From Mycolicibacterium moriokaense (GTDB lineage Bacteria > Actinomycetota > Actinomycetes > Mycobacteriales > Mycobacteriaceae), in assembly GCF_010726085.1 (NCBI RefSeq), contig NZ_AP022560.1:4278001-4342000 (forward strand): a stretch of DNA of 64,000 nt, read 5' to 3'. This document shows positions 51,336-61,696 of the stretch, piece after piece. The position numbers were made by a program, and so were the translations under genes. Every line of letters begins with the position of its first letter. Position 1 is the stretch's first letter. The notes beneath the pieces are model-generated. The model ran no database searches, was not told where the DNA came from, and saw only the letters and a list, made by a program, of their open reading frames with translations.

Positions 51336-52214
51336 ATGCGGAGGTTTCTCGCCTGCATCGCGTCCACGCTGTGCTTGGTCGCCGGTGGGACCGCGGTCGC
51401 GTCGGCGGTACCCGCAGGCGTCACCCAACCATCGGGTTCGGTGCCCATTCCCGACGGCCCGGCCCGCGCCTGGATCCTCGCCGATATGGACACCGGCGCG
51501 GTGTTGGCGTCGCGCGACGAGTACGGCCAGTACGCACCGGCCAGCACCATAAAGGTCCTGCTCGCGTTGACGGTGCTCGACGAGCTCCCGCTCGACACGA
51601 CGATCGTCGCCAACGAAGCCGACACCAAGGTCGAATGCAACTGTGCAGGCGTCACGCCCGGCATGGTCTACACCGCGCGCCAGTTGCTCGAGGCGTTGCT
51701 TCTGGTGTCCGGCAACGACGCCGCCAACACCCTGGCGAGCATGCTCGGCGGCCAGGACGTCGCCGTGATGAAGATGAACGGCAAGGCCGCACTGCTCGGC
51801 GCGTACGGCACCAACGTCGGCTCGCCCTCGGGACTCGACGGTCCTGGCATCGACATGTGGTCCTCTCCGCACGACCTGGCGGTCATCTTCCGTGCGGCCA
51901 TGGCCAACCCGGTGTTCGCGCAGATCACCGCGCAGCCGACCGCGGTCTTTCCCACCAAGACCGGGGACAAGGTGCTGGTCAATCAGGACGAATTGCTCAA
52001 GCGCTATCCGGGCATGCTCGGGGGCAAGACCGGCTTCACCGACCTCGCGCAGAAGACGTTCGTCGGCGCGGCCGGCCGTAACGGCAGGCGTCTGGTCGTC
52101 GCGTTGATGTACGGCATGGACAAACCCGGCCAGCCCACCTACTGGGACCAGGCCACGAGCCTGTTCGACTGGGGTTTCTCCCTCGACAGGAATGCAAGCG
52201 TCGGCACGCTCTGA
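51336..52214 (+). CDS. dacB2: D-alanyl-D-alanine carboxypeptidase DacB2
   Basis: 292 residues from ATG 51336. Signal peptide FLACIASTLCLVAGGTAVAS. Penicillin-binding motifs: SxxK in PASTIKVLLALTVL, SGN in LLVSGNDAANTLA and KTG in LGGKTGFTDLAQKTF. It trims the terminal D-Ala from peptidoglycan stem peptides outside the membrane. Length and context match Rv2911. It is followed after 72 bases by a paralogue, which suggests local duplication. Confidence 0.94.
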   Translation: MRRFLACIASTLCLVAGGTAVASAVPAGVTQPSGSVPIPDGPARAWILADMDTGAVLASRDEYGQYAPASTIKVLLALTVLDELPLDTTIVANEADTKVECNCAGVTPGMVYTARQLLEALLLVSGNDAANTLASMLGGQDVAVMKMNGKAALLGAYGTNVGSPSGLDGPGIDMWSSPHDLAVIFRAAMANPVFAQITAQPTAVFPTKTGDKVLVNQDELLKRYPGMLGGKTGFTDLAQKTFVGAAGRNGRRLVVALMYGMDKPGQPTYWDQATSLFDWGFSLDRNASVGTL

Positions 52215-52272
52215 ACGACGCAAAGTTGCTGAATCGCAACGCGTTCGAGACCGGGTCCGGAATCGCGCCGGT

Positions 52273-52278
52273 TAGGCT
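52273..52278 (+). promoter_or_regulatory. -10 box of second DacB gene, leaderless
   Basis: TAGGCT eight bases before GTG 52287, repeating the arrangement before dacB2. It suggests that promoter and gene were duplicated together and that each copy is transcribed on its own. No -35 identified. Confidence 0.45.
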
Positions 52279-52286
52279 CGGCGTTC

Positions 52287-53111
52287 GTGCGAAAGTTGTT
52301 GGCCGCGTTGGCGATCACGCTATGCGCGGCCTCCACGGTCGCGCCATCTGCTGCAGCCCAGCCGGGTGACGAGCCGGCAGGTGCCGTCGCGCTGCCCGAC
52401 GGACCGGCGCAGGCATGGTTGCTCGCCGATCTGGACACTGGCGCAATTCTGGCCTCCCGCAACCCATATGAGCCGCATGCCCCTGCGAGCACGATCAAGC
52501 CACTGTTGGCGATGGTGGTGCTGGACCACCTGCACCCGGACAGCTTCGCACGCGCCAACTCGTCGCACACCGAGGTCGAGTGCTCCTGCGTGGGCCTGAA
52601 GCCCGGCCAGCCGTACACGGTGCGCCAGCTGCTCGCGGCGCTGCTGATGGTGTCGGGCAACGATGCCGCGAACATGCTGGCCGACATGCTCGGCGGACAA
52701 GGCGTCGCACTGCCCGCCATGAACCGCAAGGCGGCCGCCGTCGGTGCGCGGTCGACGAACGCCTCGTCGCCGTCGGGCCTCGACGGGCCGGGCTGGGAAT
52801 CCAACACCACGCCGCACGACCTCGCCGTCATCTACCGCGCGGCGCTGAAATACCCGCTGATCGCGCAGATCATGCGGGCGCAATCGGCGGAGTTCCCCGG
52901 TAAGACCCTCACCAACCAGAACGAACTGCTGACCCGCTACCCCGGCAACTTCGCGGGCAAGACCGGGTTCACGAACCTCGCCCGCCACACCTATGTCGCG
53001 GCCTCCCAGCGGGGCAACCGGCGGCTCATCGTCGTCGAGATGTACGGCACCGGCGATCTGTACGGCCAGGCGATCAAGTTGTTCGACTGGGGTTTCAGCC
53101 AGTCCCGCTGA
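52287..53111 (+). CDS. Second D-alanyl-D-alanine carboxypeptidase
   Basis: 274 residues from GTG 52287. Signal peptide LLAALAITLCAASTVAPSAA. Motifs: SxxK in PASTIKPLLAMVVL, SGN in LMVSGNDAANMLADML and KTG in FAGKTGFTNLARHTY. About half the residues match DacB2 by eye, with the same order VECxCxGxxPGxxYTxRQLL. M. tuberculosis has one gene at this place, so this is a lineage duplication. The C-terminus is 18 residues shorter than in DacB2. Role: peptidoglycan trimming, perhaps under other conditions. Confidence 0.9.
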   Translation: MRKLLAALAITLCAASTVAPSAAAQPGDEPAGAVALPDGPAQAWLLADLDTGAILASRNPYEPHAPASTIKPLLAMVVLDHLHPDSFARANSSHTEVECSCVGLKPGQPYTVRQLLAALLMVSGNDAANMLADMLGGQGVALPAMNRKAAAVGARSTNASSPSGLDGPGWESNTTPHDLAVIYRAALKYPLIAQIMRAQSAEFPGKTLTNQNELLTRYPGNFAGKTGFTNLARHTYVAASQRGNRRLIVVEMYGTGDLYGQAIKLFDWGFSQSR

Positions 53112-53142
53112 CGCGGTGACACCGGTAACTGCGCGACGTCTA

Positions 53143-54216
53143 CTAGCGGAACACTTTGCCCTGAAGGATCACCAGGTCCGGGTGATTGACGACGTCCGCA
53201 CCTGCTCTGGGGTCGTCGCGGTAGCACACCAGATCAGCCGAGGCGCCGTGCGCGATTCCCGGCCGGCCCAACCATTCTCGGGCGTTCCAGCACGCCGCAC
53301 CCAACGCGTCGGTGGGACTCATCCCGACGCCCTTGAGAGCTTCGATTTCGTCGGCGATCCGGCCGTGGGCCACCATGCTGCCCGCATCGGTACCTGCGTA
53401 AAGCGGTACGCCCGCTTCCCTCGCGGCGGCGATGCGTGCGGGACACTTCTGGTGCAGGTCGCGCATGTGGCGGGCGTAGGCCGGGAATTTCGTTGCGTTA
53501 TCGGCGATTCCGGGGAAGTTCTCGATGTTGATGAGTGTGGGCACCAACGCGGTACCGTGCTCGACCATCAGGTCGATGGTGTCGTCTGTCAAACCGGTGC
53601 CATGCTCGATGCAGTCGATTCCGGCCTTGATCAGACCCGGCAACGCGTCCTCGCTGAACACATGCGCGGTGACCCGGGCGCCGTTGTCGTGGGCGGCGTC
53701 GATGGCGGCCTTGAGCACGTCGTCCGACCACAGCGGTGCCAGGTCCCCGACCTCACGGTCGATCCAGTCGCCGACGAGCTTCACCCAGCCGTCGCCGAAA
53801 CGCGCCTGTTCGGCGACCGCGTCGGGCAGCTGGGACTCGTCGTCCAACTCGATTGCGAAACCGCGTTGATAGCGCTTGGGCTTGGCGAGGTGGCGGCCCG
53901 CGCGGATGATCCGCGGCAGGTCGTCATGATCGTCGAGGCTGCGGGTGTCGATGGGCGAGCCGGCGTCGCGCAGCAGCAACGCGCCCACGTCGCGTTCGAC
54001 CTTGGCCTGCTCGACGCACTCCTCGATGTCATCGATCGCACCATGCTCACCGAGGCCGACGTGGCAGTGCGCGTCGACGAGGCCCGGCAGGATCCATCCG
54101 CCGTCGAAGACGGTCTCCGCATCGGCGACGGGTTCAGCGCTCAGCTGGCCGTCGACGATCCACCACTCCACCGGCTCTTCGTCGGGTAAACCCCGACCGC
54201 GCAGGTGCAGGCGCAT
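53143..54216 (-). CDS. Amidohydrolase family protein (Rv2915c-like)
   Basis: 357 residues. Metallo-amidohydrolase signatures: GLVDAHCHVGLGEHGA (HxH), GARVTAHVFSEDALPGLIKA, DCIEHGTGLTDDTIDL (second His) and LYAGTDAGSMVAHG (Asp). It hydrolyses an amide or related C-N bond using one or two metals. It overlaps the ffh stop by one base (TGATG). The adjacent order amidohydrolase-ffh is found in M. tuberculosis. Substrate unknown. Confidence 0.88.
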   Translation of the reverse strand: MRLHLRGRGLPDEEPVEWWIVDGQLSAEPVADAETVFDGGWILPGLVDAHCHVGLGEHGAIDDIEECVEQAKVERDVGALLLRDAGSPIDTRSLDDHDDLPRIIRAGRHLAKPKRYQRGFAIELDDESQLPDAVAEQARFGDGWVKLVGDWIDREVGDLAPLWSDDVLKAAIDAAHDNGARVTAHVFSEDALPGLIKAGIDCIEHGTGLTDDTIDLMVEHGTALVPTLINIENFPGIADNATKFPAYARHMRDLHQKCPARIAAAREAGVPLYAGTDAGSMVAHGRIADEIEALKGVGMSPTDALGAACWNAREWLGRPGIAHGASADLVCYRDDPRAGADVVNHPDLVILQGKVFR

Positions 54217-55772
54217 CAGTTCTTGGGGAACTTCAGCTTCGACAGGTCGATGTCGGCAAGGCCGGGCGGGAGCTCATCGAGACCCTTGGGCATATTCGAG
54301 AGGTCGGGAAAGCCTGCGGGCATTCCGGCGCCCAGCGGATTGCGCACCTTCGGCGGCGTCGGCCCCCTTCCGCCCTTCTTGCCCTTACCCTTCTTGCCCT
54401 TCGCCGACTTGCGGTTCGACTTGCGGCCGAAGGGCATGCCCATCTGGCCCGCCATCGAGGACATCATCTTGCGGGCCTCGAAGAACCGCTCGACGAGCTG
54501 GTTGACCTCACCGACGGTGACACCGGAGCCGTTGGCGATACGCAGCCGGCGCGAACCGTTGATGATCTTCGGGTCGGCGCGCTCCTCCGGGGTCATACCG
54601 CGGATGATCGCCTGCAGCCGGTCGAGCGATTTGTCATCGACAGCCGCCAGCGCGTCCTTCATCTGCCCCGCGCCGGGCAGCATGCCCAGCAGGTTGCCGA
54701 TCGGACCCATCTTGCGGATCGCGAGCATCTGCTCCAGGAAGTCCTCCAGGGTCAGCTCGCCGGAGCCGATCTTGGCGGCCGCCTCTTCGGCCTTCTGGGC
54801 ATCGAAGACCTGCTCGGCCTGCTCGATGAGGGTCAGCACGTCGCCCATGCCGAGGATCCGGCTGGCCATGCGGTCCGGGTGGAAGACGTCGAAGTCCTCG
54901 AGCTTCTCGCCCGCCGAGGCGAACAGGATCGGCACGCCGGTGATCTCGCGCACCGACAGCGCGGCACCACCGCGGGCGTCGCCGTCGAGCTTGGTCAGCA
55001 CCACGCCGGTGAAGCCGACGCCCTCGCGGAACGCCTCGGCGGTGGTGACGGCGTCCTGGCCGATCATCGCGTCGAGCACGAAGATCACTTCGTCGGGCGT
55101 GACGGCTTCGCGGATCGCGGCGGCCTGGCTCATCAGCTCGTCGTCGATGCCCAGCCGACCCGCGGTGTCGACGATGACGATGTCGAAGTGCTTGGCCTTG
55201 GCCTCGGCGAGGCCGGCGGCCGCGACGGCGACGGGGTCGCCGGGCGCCGAGTCGTCGGAGCCCTCGATGGTGCCGGGGTGCGGGGCGAATACCTCGACGC
55301 CAGCCCGTTGGCCGACGATCTGAAGCTGGTTGACGGCGCCGGGCCGCTGCAGGTCGCACGCCACGAGTAGCGGCGTATGTCCTTGCCCTTTCAGCCATTT
55401 CGCGAGCTTGCCGGCCAGCGTGGTCTTACCGGAGCCCTGCAGACCGGCGAGCATGATGACCGTCGGCGGGGTCTTGGCGAACGCCAGTTGGCGGGTCTCG
55501 CCGCCGAGGATCGTGATCAGTTCCTCGTTGACGATCTTGACGACCTGCTGGGCGGGGTTCAGCGCACCGGACACCTCCGCGCCCTTGGCGCGTTCCTTGA
55601 TGCGTGCGACGAACTCGCGCACCACCGGCAGCGACACGTCCGCTTCGAGCAGCGCCAACCGAATCTCGCGGGTCGTCGCGTCGATGTCGGCGTCGGACAA
55701 CCGTCCTTTGCCGCGCAGCCCCTGCAGGGCGCCGGTCAACCGGTCGGACAGCGATTCAAACACGCGCTCCAC
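54216..55772 (-). CDS. ffh: Signal recognition particle protein Ffh
   Basis: 518 residues from GTG 55772. N domain 1-90; GTPase G domain with LAGLQGSGKTTLAGKLA (P-loop about 110-117), VDTAGRLGIDDEL and TKLDGDARGGAALSV; M domain from about 320 with methionine-rich LEQMLAIRKMGPIGNLLGML and a basic end (KSNRKSAKGKKGKGKKGG). It binds signal sequences and 4.5S RNA and docks with FtsY, which is also in this window. The basic Lys-Gly tail is longer than in enteric bacteria. Confidence 0.97.
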   Translation of the reverse strand: MERVFESLSDRLTGALQGLRGKGRLSDADIDATTREIRLALLEADVSLPVVREFVARIKERAKGAEVSGALNPAQQVVKIVNEELITILGGETRQLAFAKTPPTVIMLAGLQGSGKTTLAGKLAKWLKGQGHTPLLVACDLQRPGAVNQLQIVGQRAGVEVFAPHPGTIEGSDDSAPGDPVAVAAAGLAEAKAKHFDIVIVDTAGRLGIDDELMSQAAAIREAVTPDEVIFVLDAMIGQDAVTTAEAFREGVGFTGVVLTKLDGDARGGAALSVREITGVPILFASAGEKLEDFDVFHPDRMASRILGMGDVLTLIEQAEQVFDAQKAEEAAAKIGSGELTLEDFLEQMLAIRKMGPIGNLLGMLPGAGQMKDALAAVDDKSLDRLQAIIRGMTPEERADPKIINGSRRLRIANGSGVTVGEVNQLVERFFEARKMMSSMAGQMGMPFGRKSNRKSAKGKKGKGKKGGRGPTPPKVRNPLGAGMPAGFPDLSNMPKGLDELPPGLADIDLSKLKFPKN

Positions 55773-55811
55773 CCTACTTCCCCCGGTCGCTCCGCTCCTG
55801 CCCGCCGGACC

Positions 55812-58301
55812 CTAACTGGCCTCTGAAACCGGCTTCGCAGGCGCAGGTGAGGGCAGGACGGCGTACAAGTCGCGCTCGAGTTCGGCACGCACCGTCTCGA
55901 CGTCGCCGGAGGTCAGCGCGGGTCCCGAAATGCCGAAGAGGTCCACCACCGACGAACCCAGGGTGGTGACCTTCGCCCACGAGATATCGACGCCGTCGCG
56001 TTCGAACACCGCCGTCAGCCTCGCCAGCAACCCCGTGCGGTCGGTGCTGCGGATCTGGACGACCAACTCGCCCGGGGCCCGGCCTTCGGACCACAGGATC
56101 CGCGGCGGGGCGGAGACGTGGTTGATCGGCACCGCGTCCGGCACCTCCCCCGCGCGTGCCGTCCCGTACTGCGCGGCTTCGCGATCACGTTTGTCCAGCG
56201 ACGCGAGCGCGTCGAGGTCACCGTCGAGAGCAAGGATCCACTGCTGCCGCACCAGCTCGGCCGCAGGCGGGGATCCGAAGTGCGGGGATACCACGAAAGT
56301 GTTGATCGCCGAACCCGCATGCCCATTGACCGACGCCGAATGCACGCGCAGCGAGTTCAGCGCGAGCACACCCGCCGCTTTGGACAACAACCCCGTTCGA
56401 TCGGGCGCGATCATCGTCACGTTGTAGATGTGGGGACTGTCGGCGGGCGTGAGCTCGACATGCACGCCGACATCGGCCGCGAGCGAAAGATAGCGCGGAT
56501 CAATGGGATCGGGCTGCGGCAATGGTTCACCGGCCATCACCAGCCGGCAGCGCCGCACCAGATCTCCGATGAGCGAGGCCTTCCAGTCACCCCACACCCC
56601 CGGACCCGTCGCAAGCGAGTCCGCTTCCGCCAGCACGTGCAGCAGTTCGAGCACGACGGGGTCACCGCCGAGGGCGTCGACCACCGAAGCGATGGTCTTG
56701 GGATCCTGCAGATCGCGTCGCGTGGCGGTGTGCGGCAGCAGCAGATGGTGGCGCACCACCTTGGCCAAGACGTCGATATCCGACGGCCACAGGCCCAGCC
56801 GGGTGCCGATCTGAACCGCGAGGTCGGCACCGATGACGCTGTGGTCACCGCCGCGACCCTTGCCGATATCGTGGCACAGGGCACCGAGGAGCAACAGATC
56901 GGGTCGCGACACCCTGGTGGTGAATGCACTTGCCCGCGAAACGGTTTCGACGAGGTGGCGGTCGACGGTCCAGATGTGCACGACGTCGCGCGGCGGCAGG
57001 TCGCGCACCGCACCCCACTCGGGAAAGAGTCGCCCCCACAGACCCGTCCGGTCCAGCGCCTCGATGGTGGCCACGGCGGGCGGTCCGGCAGCCAGCATGA
57101 CCAGCAGGTCCTTGAGCGCCTGGCGCGGCCACGGGGTGCGCAGCTCGGGCGCGGTTTCCAAGAGCCGGGCCAACGTAGACGACGCCATCGGCAGTCCGGT
57201 GGTGGCTGATGCGGCCGCCACCCGCAGGATCAGGCCGGGGTCGCGTTCGGGACGGGCGTCGCGCGCGAGAATCACCTCACCCGCGAACTCGATCACACCT
57301 TCGTCGAGTGGACGGCGGGTGGGACGGCGAAACGCCGAGAGTCCGCGTCTCGGAAGCGCGTTGGCGGCGGTGCGGATGCCGGCCTCGACGTAGAAGCTGA
57401 TGGTGCGCGCCGCGTCGGAAAGCATGCGAGCGAGATCGAACCTGTCGCCGATCCGCAGTGCCGCGCCGATCTCGTCAGCGTGCTGGGCGAGCAGCAACTC
57501 GCGGCCACGTCCGGCCACCCGGTGCAGCTCGGTGCGCACGTTCAGCAGCGTCATGTGCGCCTCACCCAACGACTCGGTCGGAGACGCGAGGGACCGGCTG
57601 GGATAGACGTCGGCGAGCTGGGCGATCGCCAACGCGTTGAGCAGTTGTACGTCGCGGAGGCCGCCGCGCCCGCATTTCAGGTCGGGCTCCGCGCGGTGGG
57701 CGATCTCGCCGCTGCGCTCCCACCGCTCGCGGGTGTGTTTGACGAGTTCTTCGAAGCGCGAGGCGATTCCAGTGCGCCACTGCCGCCGAGCTCCCCCGAT
57801 CAGCAGGTTCGACAGGTCCGCATCACCGGCGATATGGCGTGCTTCGAGCATCGCGAGTCCGGCGGAGATGTCGTCGCTGGCGACGGCCAGCGCCTCGGGC
57901 ACGGTCCGCACGCTGTGGTCGATGCGAATGTTTGCATCCCACAACGGATACCAGAGCAACTCGGCGACCTGTCCGACGACATCGTGAGGCATGTTGTCGT
58001 GCAACAGCATCAGGTCGAGGTCGGAGTAGGGCACCAGTTCACCCCGGCCGAGCCCACCAGTCGCGACGATGGCGAAGCCGCTGGTCGGCGTGATGCCGAT
58101 CTCGGCGGCCTTTGTGTTGAGCCAGAATTCGTGCAGATCCAGCAGCGCGTCGCGCAACGCCGCCGCATCCAGTTGGCGGGCGTCGTTGGTGAGCAGCTGC
58201 TCGGCGGCCGCGGCGAGGTCTGTCGCAGGACGTAAAGAGCCCGCCGCCGGAGCCTCCCATCGGGGACGCCCGGCGGCGGGATCTTGTCTCTGCTCTGTCA
58301 T
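55812..58301 (-). CDS. glnD: PII nucleotidyltransferase/uridylyl-removing enzyme GlnD
   Basis: 829 residues from ATG 58301 with GGAGGA upstream. N-terminal nucleotidyltransferase site [20 protein letters not shown] (GxGxxELxPxSDxD). Central HD domain [20 protein letters not shown]. Two C-terminal ACT domains ([20 protein letters not shown] and [20 protein letters not shown]). In actinobacteria GlnD adenylylates rather than uridylylates PII in nitrogen starvation. It follows glnB after 80 bases, in the amt-glnB-glnD order of nitrogen-controlled operons. Confidence 0.96.
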   Translation of the reverse strand: MTEQRQDPAAGRPRWEAPAAGSLRPATDLAAAAEQLLTNDARQLDAAALRDALLDLHEFWLNTKAAEIGITPTSGFAIVATGGLGRGELVPYSDLDLMLLHDNMPHDVVGQVAELLWYPLWDANIRIDHSVRTVPEALAVASDDISAGLAMLEARHIAGDADLSNLLIGGARRQWRTGIASRFEELVKHTRERWERSGEIAHRAEPDLKCGRGGLRDVQLLNALAIAQLADVYPSRSLASPTESLGEAHMTLLNVRTELHRVAGRGRELLLAQHADEIGAALRIGDRFDLARMLSDAARTISFYVEAGIRTAANALPRRGLSAFRRPTRRPLDEGVIEFAGEVILARDARPERDPGLILRVAAASATTGLPMASSTLARLLETAPELRTPWPRQALKDLLVMLAAGPPAVATIEALDRTGLWGRLFPEWGAVRDLPPRDVVHIWTVDRHLVETVSRASAFTTRVSRPDLLLLGALCHDIGKGRGGDHSVIGADLAVQIGTRLGLWPSDIDVLAKVVRHHLLLPHTATRRDLQDPKTIASVVDALGGDPVVLELLHVLAEADSLATGPGVWGDWKASLIGDLVRRCRLVMAGEPLPQPDPIDPRYLSLAADVGVHVELTPADSPHIYNVTMIAPDRTGLLSKAAGVLALNSLRVHSASVNGHAGSAINTFVVSPHFGSPPAAELVRQQWILALDGDLDALASLDKRDREAAQYGTARAGEVPDAVPINHVSAPPRILWSEGRAPGELVVQIRSTDRTGLLARLTAVFERDGVDISWAKVTTLGSSVVDLFGISGPALTSGDVETVRAELERDLYAVLPSPAPAKPVSEAS

Positions 58302-58381
58302 TTCGTGTCCTCCCCCGGGCCTTACCTCTAAACGCTCACGGTGCAACGGCCGGGAGACAACCTCTTATTTCGTCACATCGG

Positions 58382-58720
<339 letters not shown>

Positions 58721-58753
58721 TTAGTTCATCCCTTCCGATGAAATTGTCGCCGA

Positions 58754-60121
58754 TCAGGCGAACTCGTAAGCCGTTTCAGCGTGTTCGGCTTCATCGATAC
58801 CAGTCTCCTCGTCTTCCTCGCTCACACGCCAGCCCAGAGGCTTCACGATGAACGCGATGATCACGGTCATGATCCCGGTGAACGCGACTGCCACCACTGC
58901 GATTACCGCCTGGATGACCAACTGCTGGAAACCGCCGCCGTAGAACAGCCCGGTTTCGGTCGCAAGTAGCCCGATGCCAACGGTGCCCCACAGTCCGGCG
59001 ACGAGGTGCACACCGACGACGTCGAGCGAGTCGTCGTAGCCGAGCTTGTACTTCAGGCTGATGGCGAGTGCCGACAGCACACCGGCGATGGCGCCGAGAA
59101 TCAACGAACCCACCGGCGACAGCGCACCGCACGCCGGAGTGATCGCCACGAGGCCTGCGACGACGCCCGAAGCGGCACCGACGCTCGTCGGCTTCCCGTC
59201 ACGAATCCGCTCCACGATCAGCCAGCCGAGCATCGCGGCGGCCGTCGCAGCAGTGGTGTTCACCCACACCTGGCCGGCGATCGTATCGGCAGCACCCTCG
59301 GAGCCCACGTTGAAGCCGAACCATCCGAACCACAGGATCGACGCACCGAGCAGAACGAACGGCACGTTGTGCGGCCGGTAAGCGATCTTGCCGAAGCCCT
59401 TGCGCTTACCGAGCAGCAGCGCGAGCACCAGCGCTGCCATACCTGCGTTGATGTGCACCACGGTGCCACCGGCGAAGTCGATCGGAGCGACCTTCGCCAG
59501 GCCCGCCTCTTCGTCGTAACCGAATATCCATGATGCGAAGCTGTTTTCAGCTCCGGACAGCAGCCCGCCTCCCCAAACCATGTGAGCCAGAGGGAAGTAA
59601 ACCAGGGTGACCCAGATGCCCCCGAAGAGCAGCCAGGTGCCGAACTTCATCCGCTCTGCCACCGCGCCGCTGATCAGGGCGACGGTGATGACCGCGAAGG
59701 TGAGCTGGAAACCGACCCAGACGATCGCGGGTACCGTGCCGAAACCGCCGAGGACGTAGAGCGTGTCCTCGCCGACCTCCTTGGTTTCCAGCAGTTGGCT
59801 TACCCCGAATAACGAGAAGGGGTTGTCGAAGATACCCAGGATGTCGCTTTCACCGGTGTGTGCCGAGGAGAACGACATCGAGTAGCCCCACAACACATAG
59901 ATGACGCTGACGGTGCCGATGGAGCCGAACGACATCATCATCATGTTGAGCACGGACTTCTGACGCGACAGGCCGCCGTAGAAGAATGCCAGGCCCGGTG
60001 TCATGAACAACACCAGCGCCGCAGCCGTAAGTACCCACGCGGTGTCGCCGGCGCTCAGGCCGTCTGGACCGAAGGGCGCAAACGCATCGTCGGGTAGGGC
60101 TGTAGGTAAGGCTAGAACCAC
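58754..60121 (-). CDS. amt: Ammonium transporter
   Basis: 455 residues from GTG 60121 with GGAGG ten bases upstream. Eleven membrane helices are expected; FFYGGLSRQKSVLNMMMMSF and GWFGFNVGSEGAADTI are typical. The twin pore histidines are in GGTVVHINAGMAALVLALLL and VVGVHLVAGLWGTVGIG. The C-terminal end (GVSEEDEETGIDEAEHAETA-type region) is acidic and contacts PII. It is the first gene of amt-glnB-glnD, with two GlnR-like boxes in its promoter. Confidence 0.96.
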   Translation of the reverse strand: MVLALPTALPDDAFAPFGPDGLSAGDTAWVLTAAALVLFMTPGLAFFYGGLSRQKSVLNMMMMSFGSIGTVSVIYVLWGYSMSFSSAHTGESDILGIFDNPFSLFGVSQLLETKEVGEDTLYVLGGFGTVPAIVWVGFQLTFAVITVALISGAVAERMKFGTWLLFGGIWVTLVYFPLAHMVWGGGLLSGAENSFASWIFGYDEEAGLAKVAPIDFAGGTVVHINAGMAALVLALLLGKRKGFGKIAYRPHNVPFVLLGASILWFGWFGFNVGSEGAADTIAGQVWVNTTAATAAAMLGWLIVERIRDGKPTSVGAASGVVAGLVAITPACGALSPVGSLILGAIAGVLSALAISLKYKLGYDDSLDVVGVHLVAGLWGTVGIGLLATETGLFYGGGFQQLVIQAVIAVVAVAFTGIMTVIIAFIVKPLGWRVSEEDEETGIDEAEHAETAYEFA

Positions 60122-60187
60122 TTTGTGTGAACCTCCTTGGGAAGCGGGCCAATCGCATCGGCCTCGCAAAGAGACTCTGTGGCGCGC

Positions 60188-60226
60188 GTTTCACCCGTGA
60201 TGCGCTCAAGTTTCATCAATGTGAAC
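60188..60226 (-). promoter_or_regulatory. GlnR box, full four-element site
   Basis: Minus strand: GTTCAC-N6-GAAAC-N6-GCATC-N6-GAAAC. Each element is separated by exactly six bases, the a-site/b-site periodicity of GlnR boxes (gTnAC-n6-GaAAC repeats). It lies 67 bases upstream of the amt GTG. GlnR activates amt-glnB-glnD in M. smegmatis under nitrogen limitation. Confidence 0.68.
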
Positions 60227-60241
60227 GCGCAGGCATTCGTG

Positions 60242-60257
60242 GTTACGCTCATGTTTC
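60242..60257 (-). promoter_or_regulatory. GlnR box, core pair
   Basis: Minus strand: GAAAC-ATGAGC-GTAAC, two elements six bases apart, 16 bases beyond the full site. The next element upstream (CTTTC) is a weak match. Two boxes in tandem would strengthen binding of GlnR at the amt promoter. Confidence 0.6.
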
Positions 60258-60300
60258 ACCACAGAAAGCGCGCGTACTATCCGGCCAATTCGGGTGCCGG

Positions 60301-61668
60301 CTACCCGAGCAGCGCGTCCACAAACGCCGCCGGTTCGAACGGCGCAAGGTCGTCTGGGCCCTCGCCCAGACCGACGAGTTTGACGGGCACACCCAATTCC
60401 TGTTGGACGCGGAAGACGATCCCGCCCTTGGCGGTGCCGTCGAGTTTGGTGAGGACCACGCCGGTGATGTCGACGACTTCGGCGAACACGCGCGCCTGAG
60501 GCAGTCCGTTCTGGCCGATCGTCGCGTCAAGCACGAGCAGCACCTCGTCGACCTCGGCCCGTCGGCTCACCACTCGCTTGACCTTGCCGAGTTCGTCCAT
60601 CAGACCGGTCTTGGTGTGCAGTCGCCCCGCGGTGTCGATGACGACGACATCCGCGCCGTTCTCGATGCCGGCGTCCACCGCATCGAAGGCGACCGACGCC
60701 GGGTCGGCGCCCTCGGGGCCCCGCACCACCTGGGCGCCGACGCGCGACGCCCAACTCTGCAGCTGGTCGGCGGCGGCGGCGCGGAAGGTGTCGGCCGCGC
60801 CCAGCACGACGCGGCGTCCGTCGGCCACCAGCACGCGCGCCAGCTTGCCGACGGTCGTGGTCTTGCCCGTGCCGTTGACGCCGACGACAAGCAGCACCGA
60901 GGGCTTGTCGGCGTGCGGCAGCGCCTTGATGGACCGGTCGAGGCCGGGCTGCAGTTCCTCGATCAGGACCTGGCGCAACACCTCGCGGGCCTCGGCCTCG
61001 GTGCGGACGCGGCTGCTGGCCATGCGCGACCGCAACGCCGTGACGACCGATTCCGTCGCGACCGGGCCGAGGTCGGCGATCAGCAGCGTGTCCTCGACGT
61101 CCTGCCAGGAGTCCTCGTCGAGATCACCGCCGCCGAGCAGGCCGAGCATGCTCTTGCCCAGCGTGTTCTGCGATTTGGCGAGGCGCCCCCGCAGTCGCTC
61201 CAGCCGGCCATCCGGTGGGGCGATCTCGTCGATCGCGGGTGCGGCGGGTGTCAGCGGCGCGGCCGGTGGCCCTTCGGGTTCTTGGGGAGCGGGCGCTTCT
61301 TCGACTGCCGGTTCTTCGGGAGCGGGTGGTGCGGCGACCTCGGCCGGGGGCTCTTCGACCACCGGCGGCTCGGGAAGCTGCACGTCGGCGATGGCCCGCT
61401 TCGGTGCGTCACGCGGGATGGTGGCATCATCGCCGACGGCGGGCAGTCCGCTGGTGTCGATCCGTTCGACCGGCTCAGCCGGGGCTGACTGTGAGAACGT
61501 GATGCTTGACGAGGCGGTATAGCCGCCGGAGCGGTCGACAGGAGTGGCGGTGTCTGCAGACGACAAGCTGATCCGTCGGCGCCGATACCGCACCAGGCCC
61601 ACGACGAGCGCGGCGATGATCAGTACGGCGATGACCGCGATCGCGATCCACAAGACAGAATCCGTCAC
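60301..61668 (-). CDS. ftsY: SRP receptor FtsY
   Basis: 455 residues. A membrane helix lies at the N-terminus (WIAIAVIAVLIIAALVVGLV), followed by a Pro/Glu/Ala-rich acidic A region (about 45-150; EEPPAEVAAPPAPEEPAVEE). The NG domain starts near 155: LAKSQNTLGKSMLGLLG, then P-loop VGVNGTGKTTTVGKLARVL (263-270), VIDTAGRLHTKTGLMDELGK and TKLDGTAKGG. It docks Ffh-ribosome complexes on the membrane. An N-terminal helix is typical of actinobacterial FtsY. It is divergent from fni. Confidence 0.97.
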   Translation of the reverse strand: MTDSVLWIAIAVIAVLIIAALVVGLVRYRRRRISLSSADTATPVDRSGGYTASSSITFSQSAPAEPVERIDTSGLPAVGDDATIPRDAPKRAIADVQLPEPPVVEEPPAEVAAPPAPEEPAVEEAPAPQEPEGPPAAPLTPAAPAIDEIAPPDGRLERLRGRLAKSQNTLGKSMLGLLGGGDLDEDSWQDVEDTLLIADLGPVATESVVTALRSRMASSRVRTEAEAREVLRQVLIEELQPGLDRSIKALPHADKPSVLLVVGVNGTGKTTTVGKLARVLVADGRRVVLGAADTFRAAAADQLQSWASRVGAQVVRGPEGADPASVAFDAVDAGIENGADVVVIDTAGRLHTKTGLMDELGKVKRVVSRRAEVDEVLLVLDATIGQNGLPQARVFAEVVDITGVVLTKLDGTAKGGIVFRVQQELGVPVKLVGLGEGPDDLAPFEPAAFVDALLG

Positions 61669-61696
61669 TGCGTCATTGTGTCAGGAGGGATAGGCG

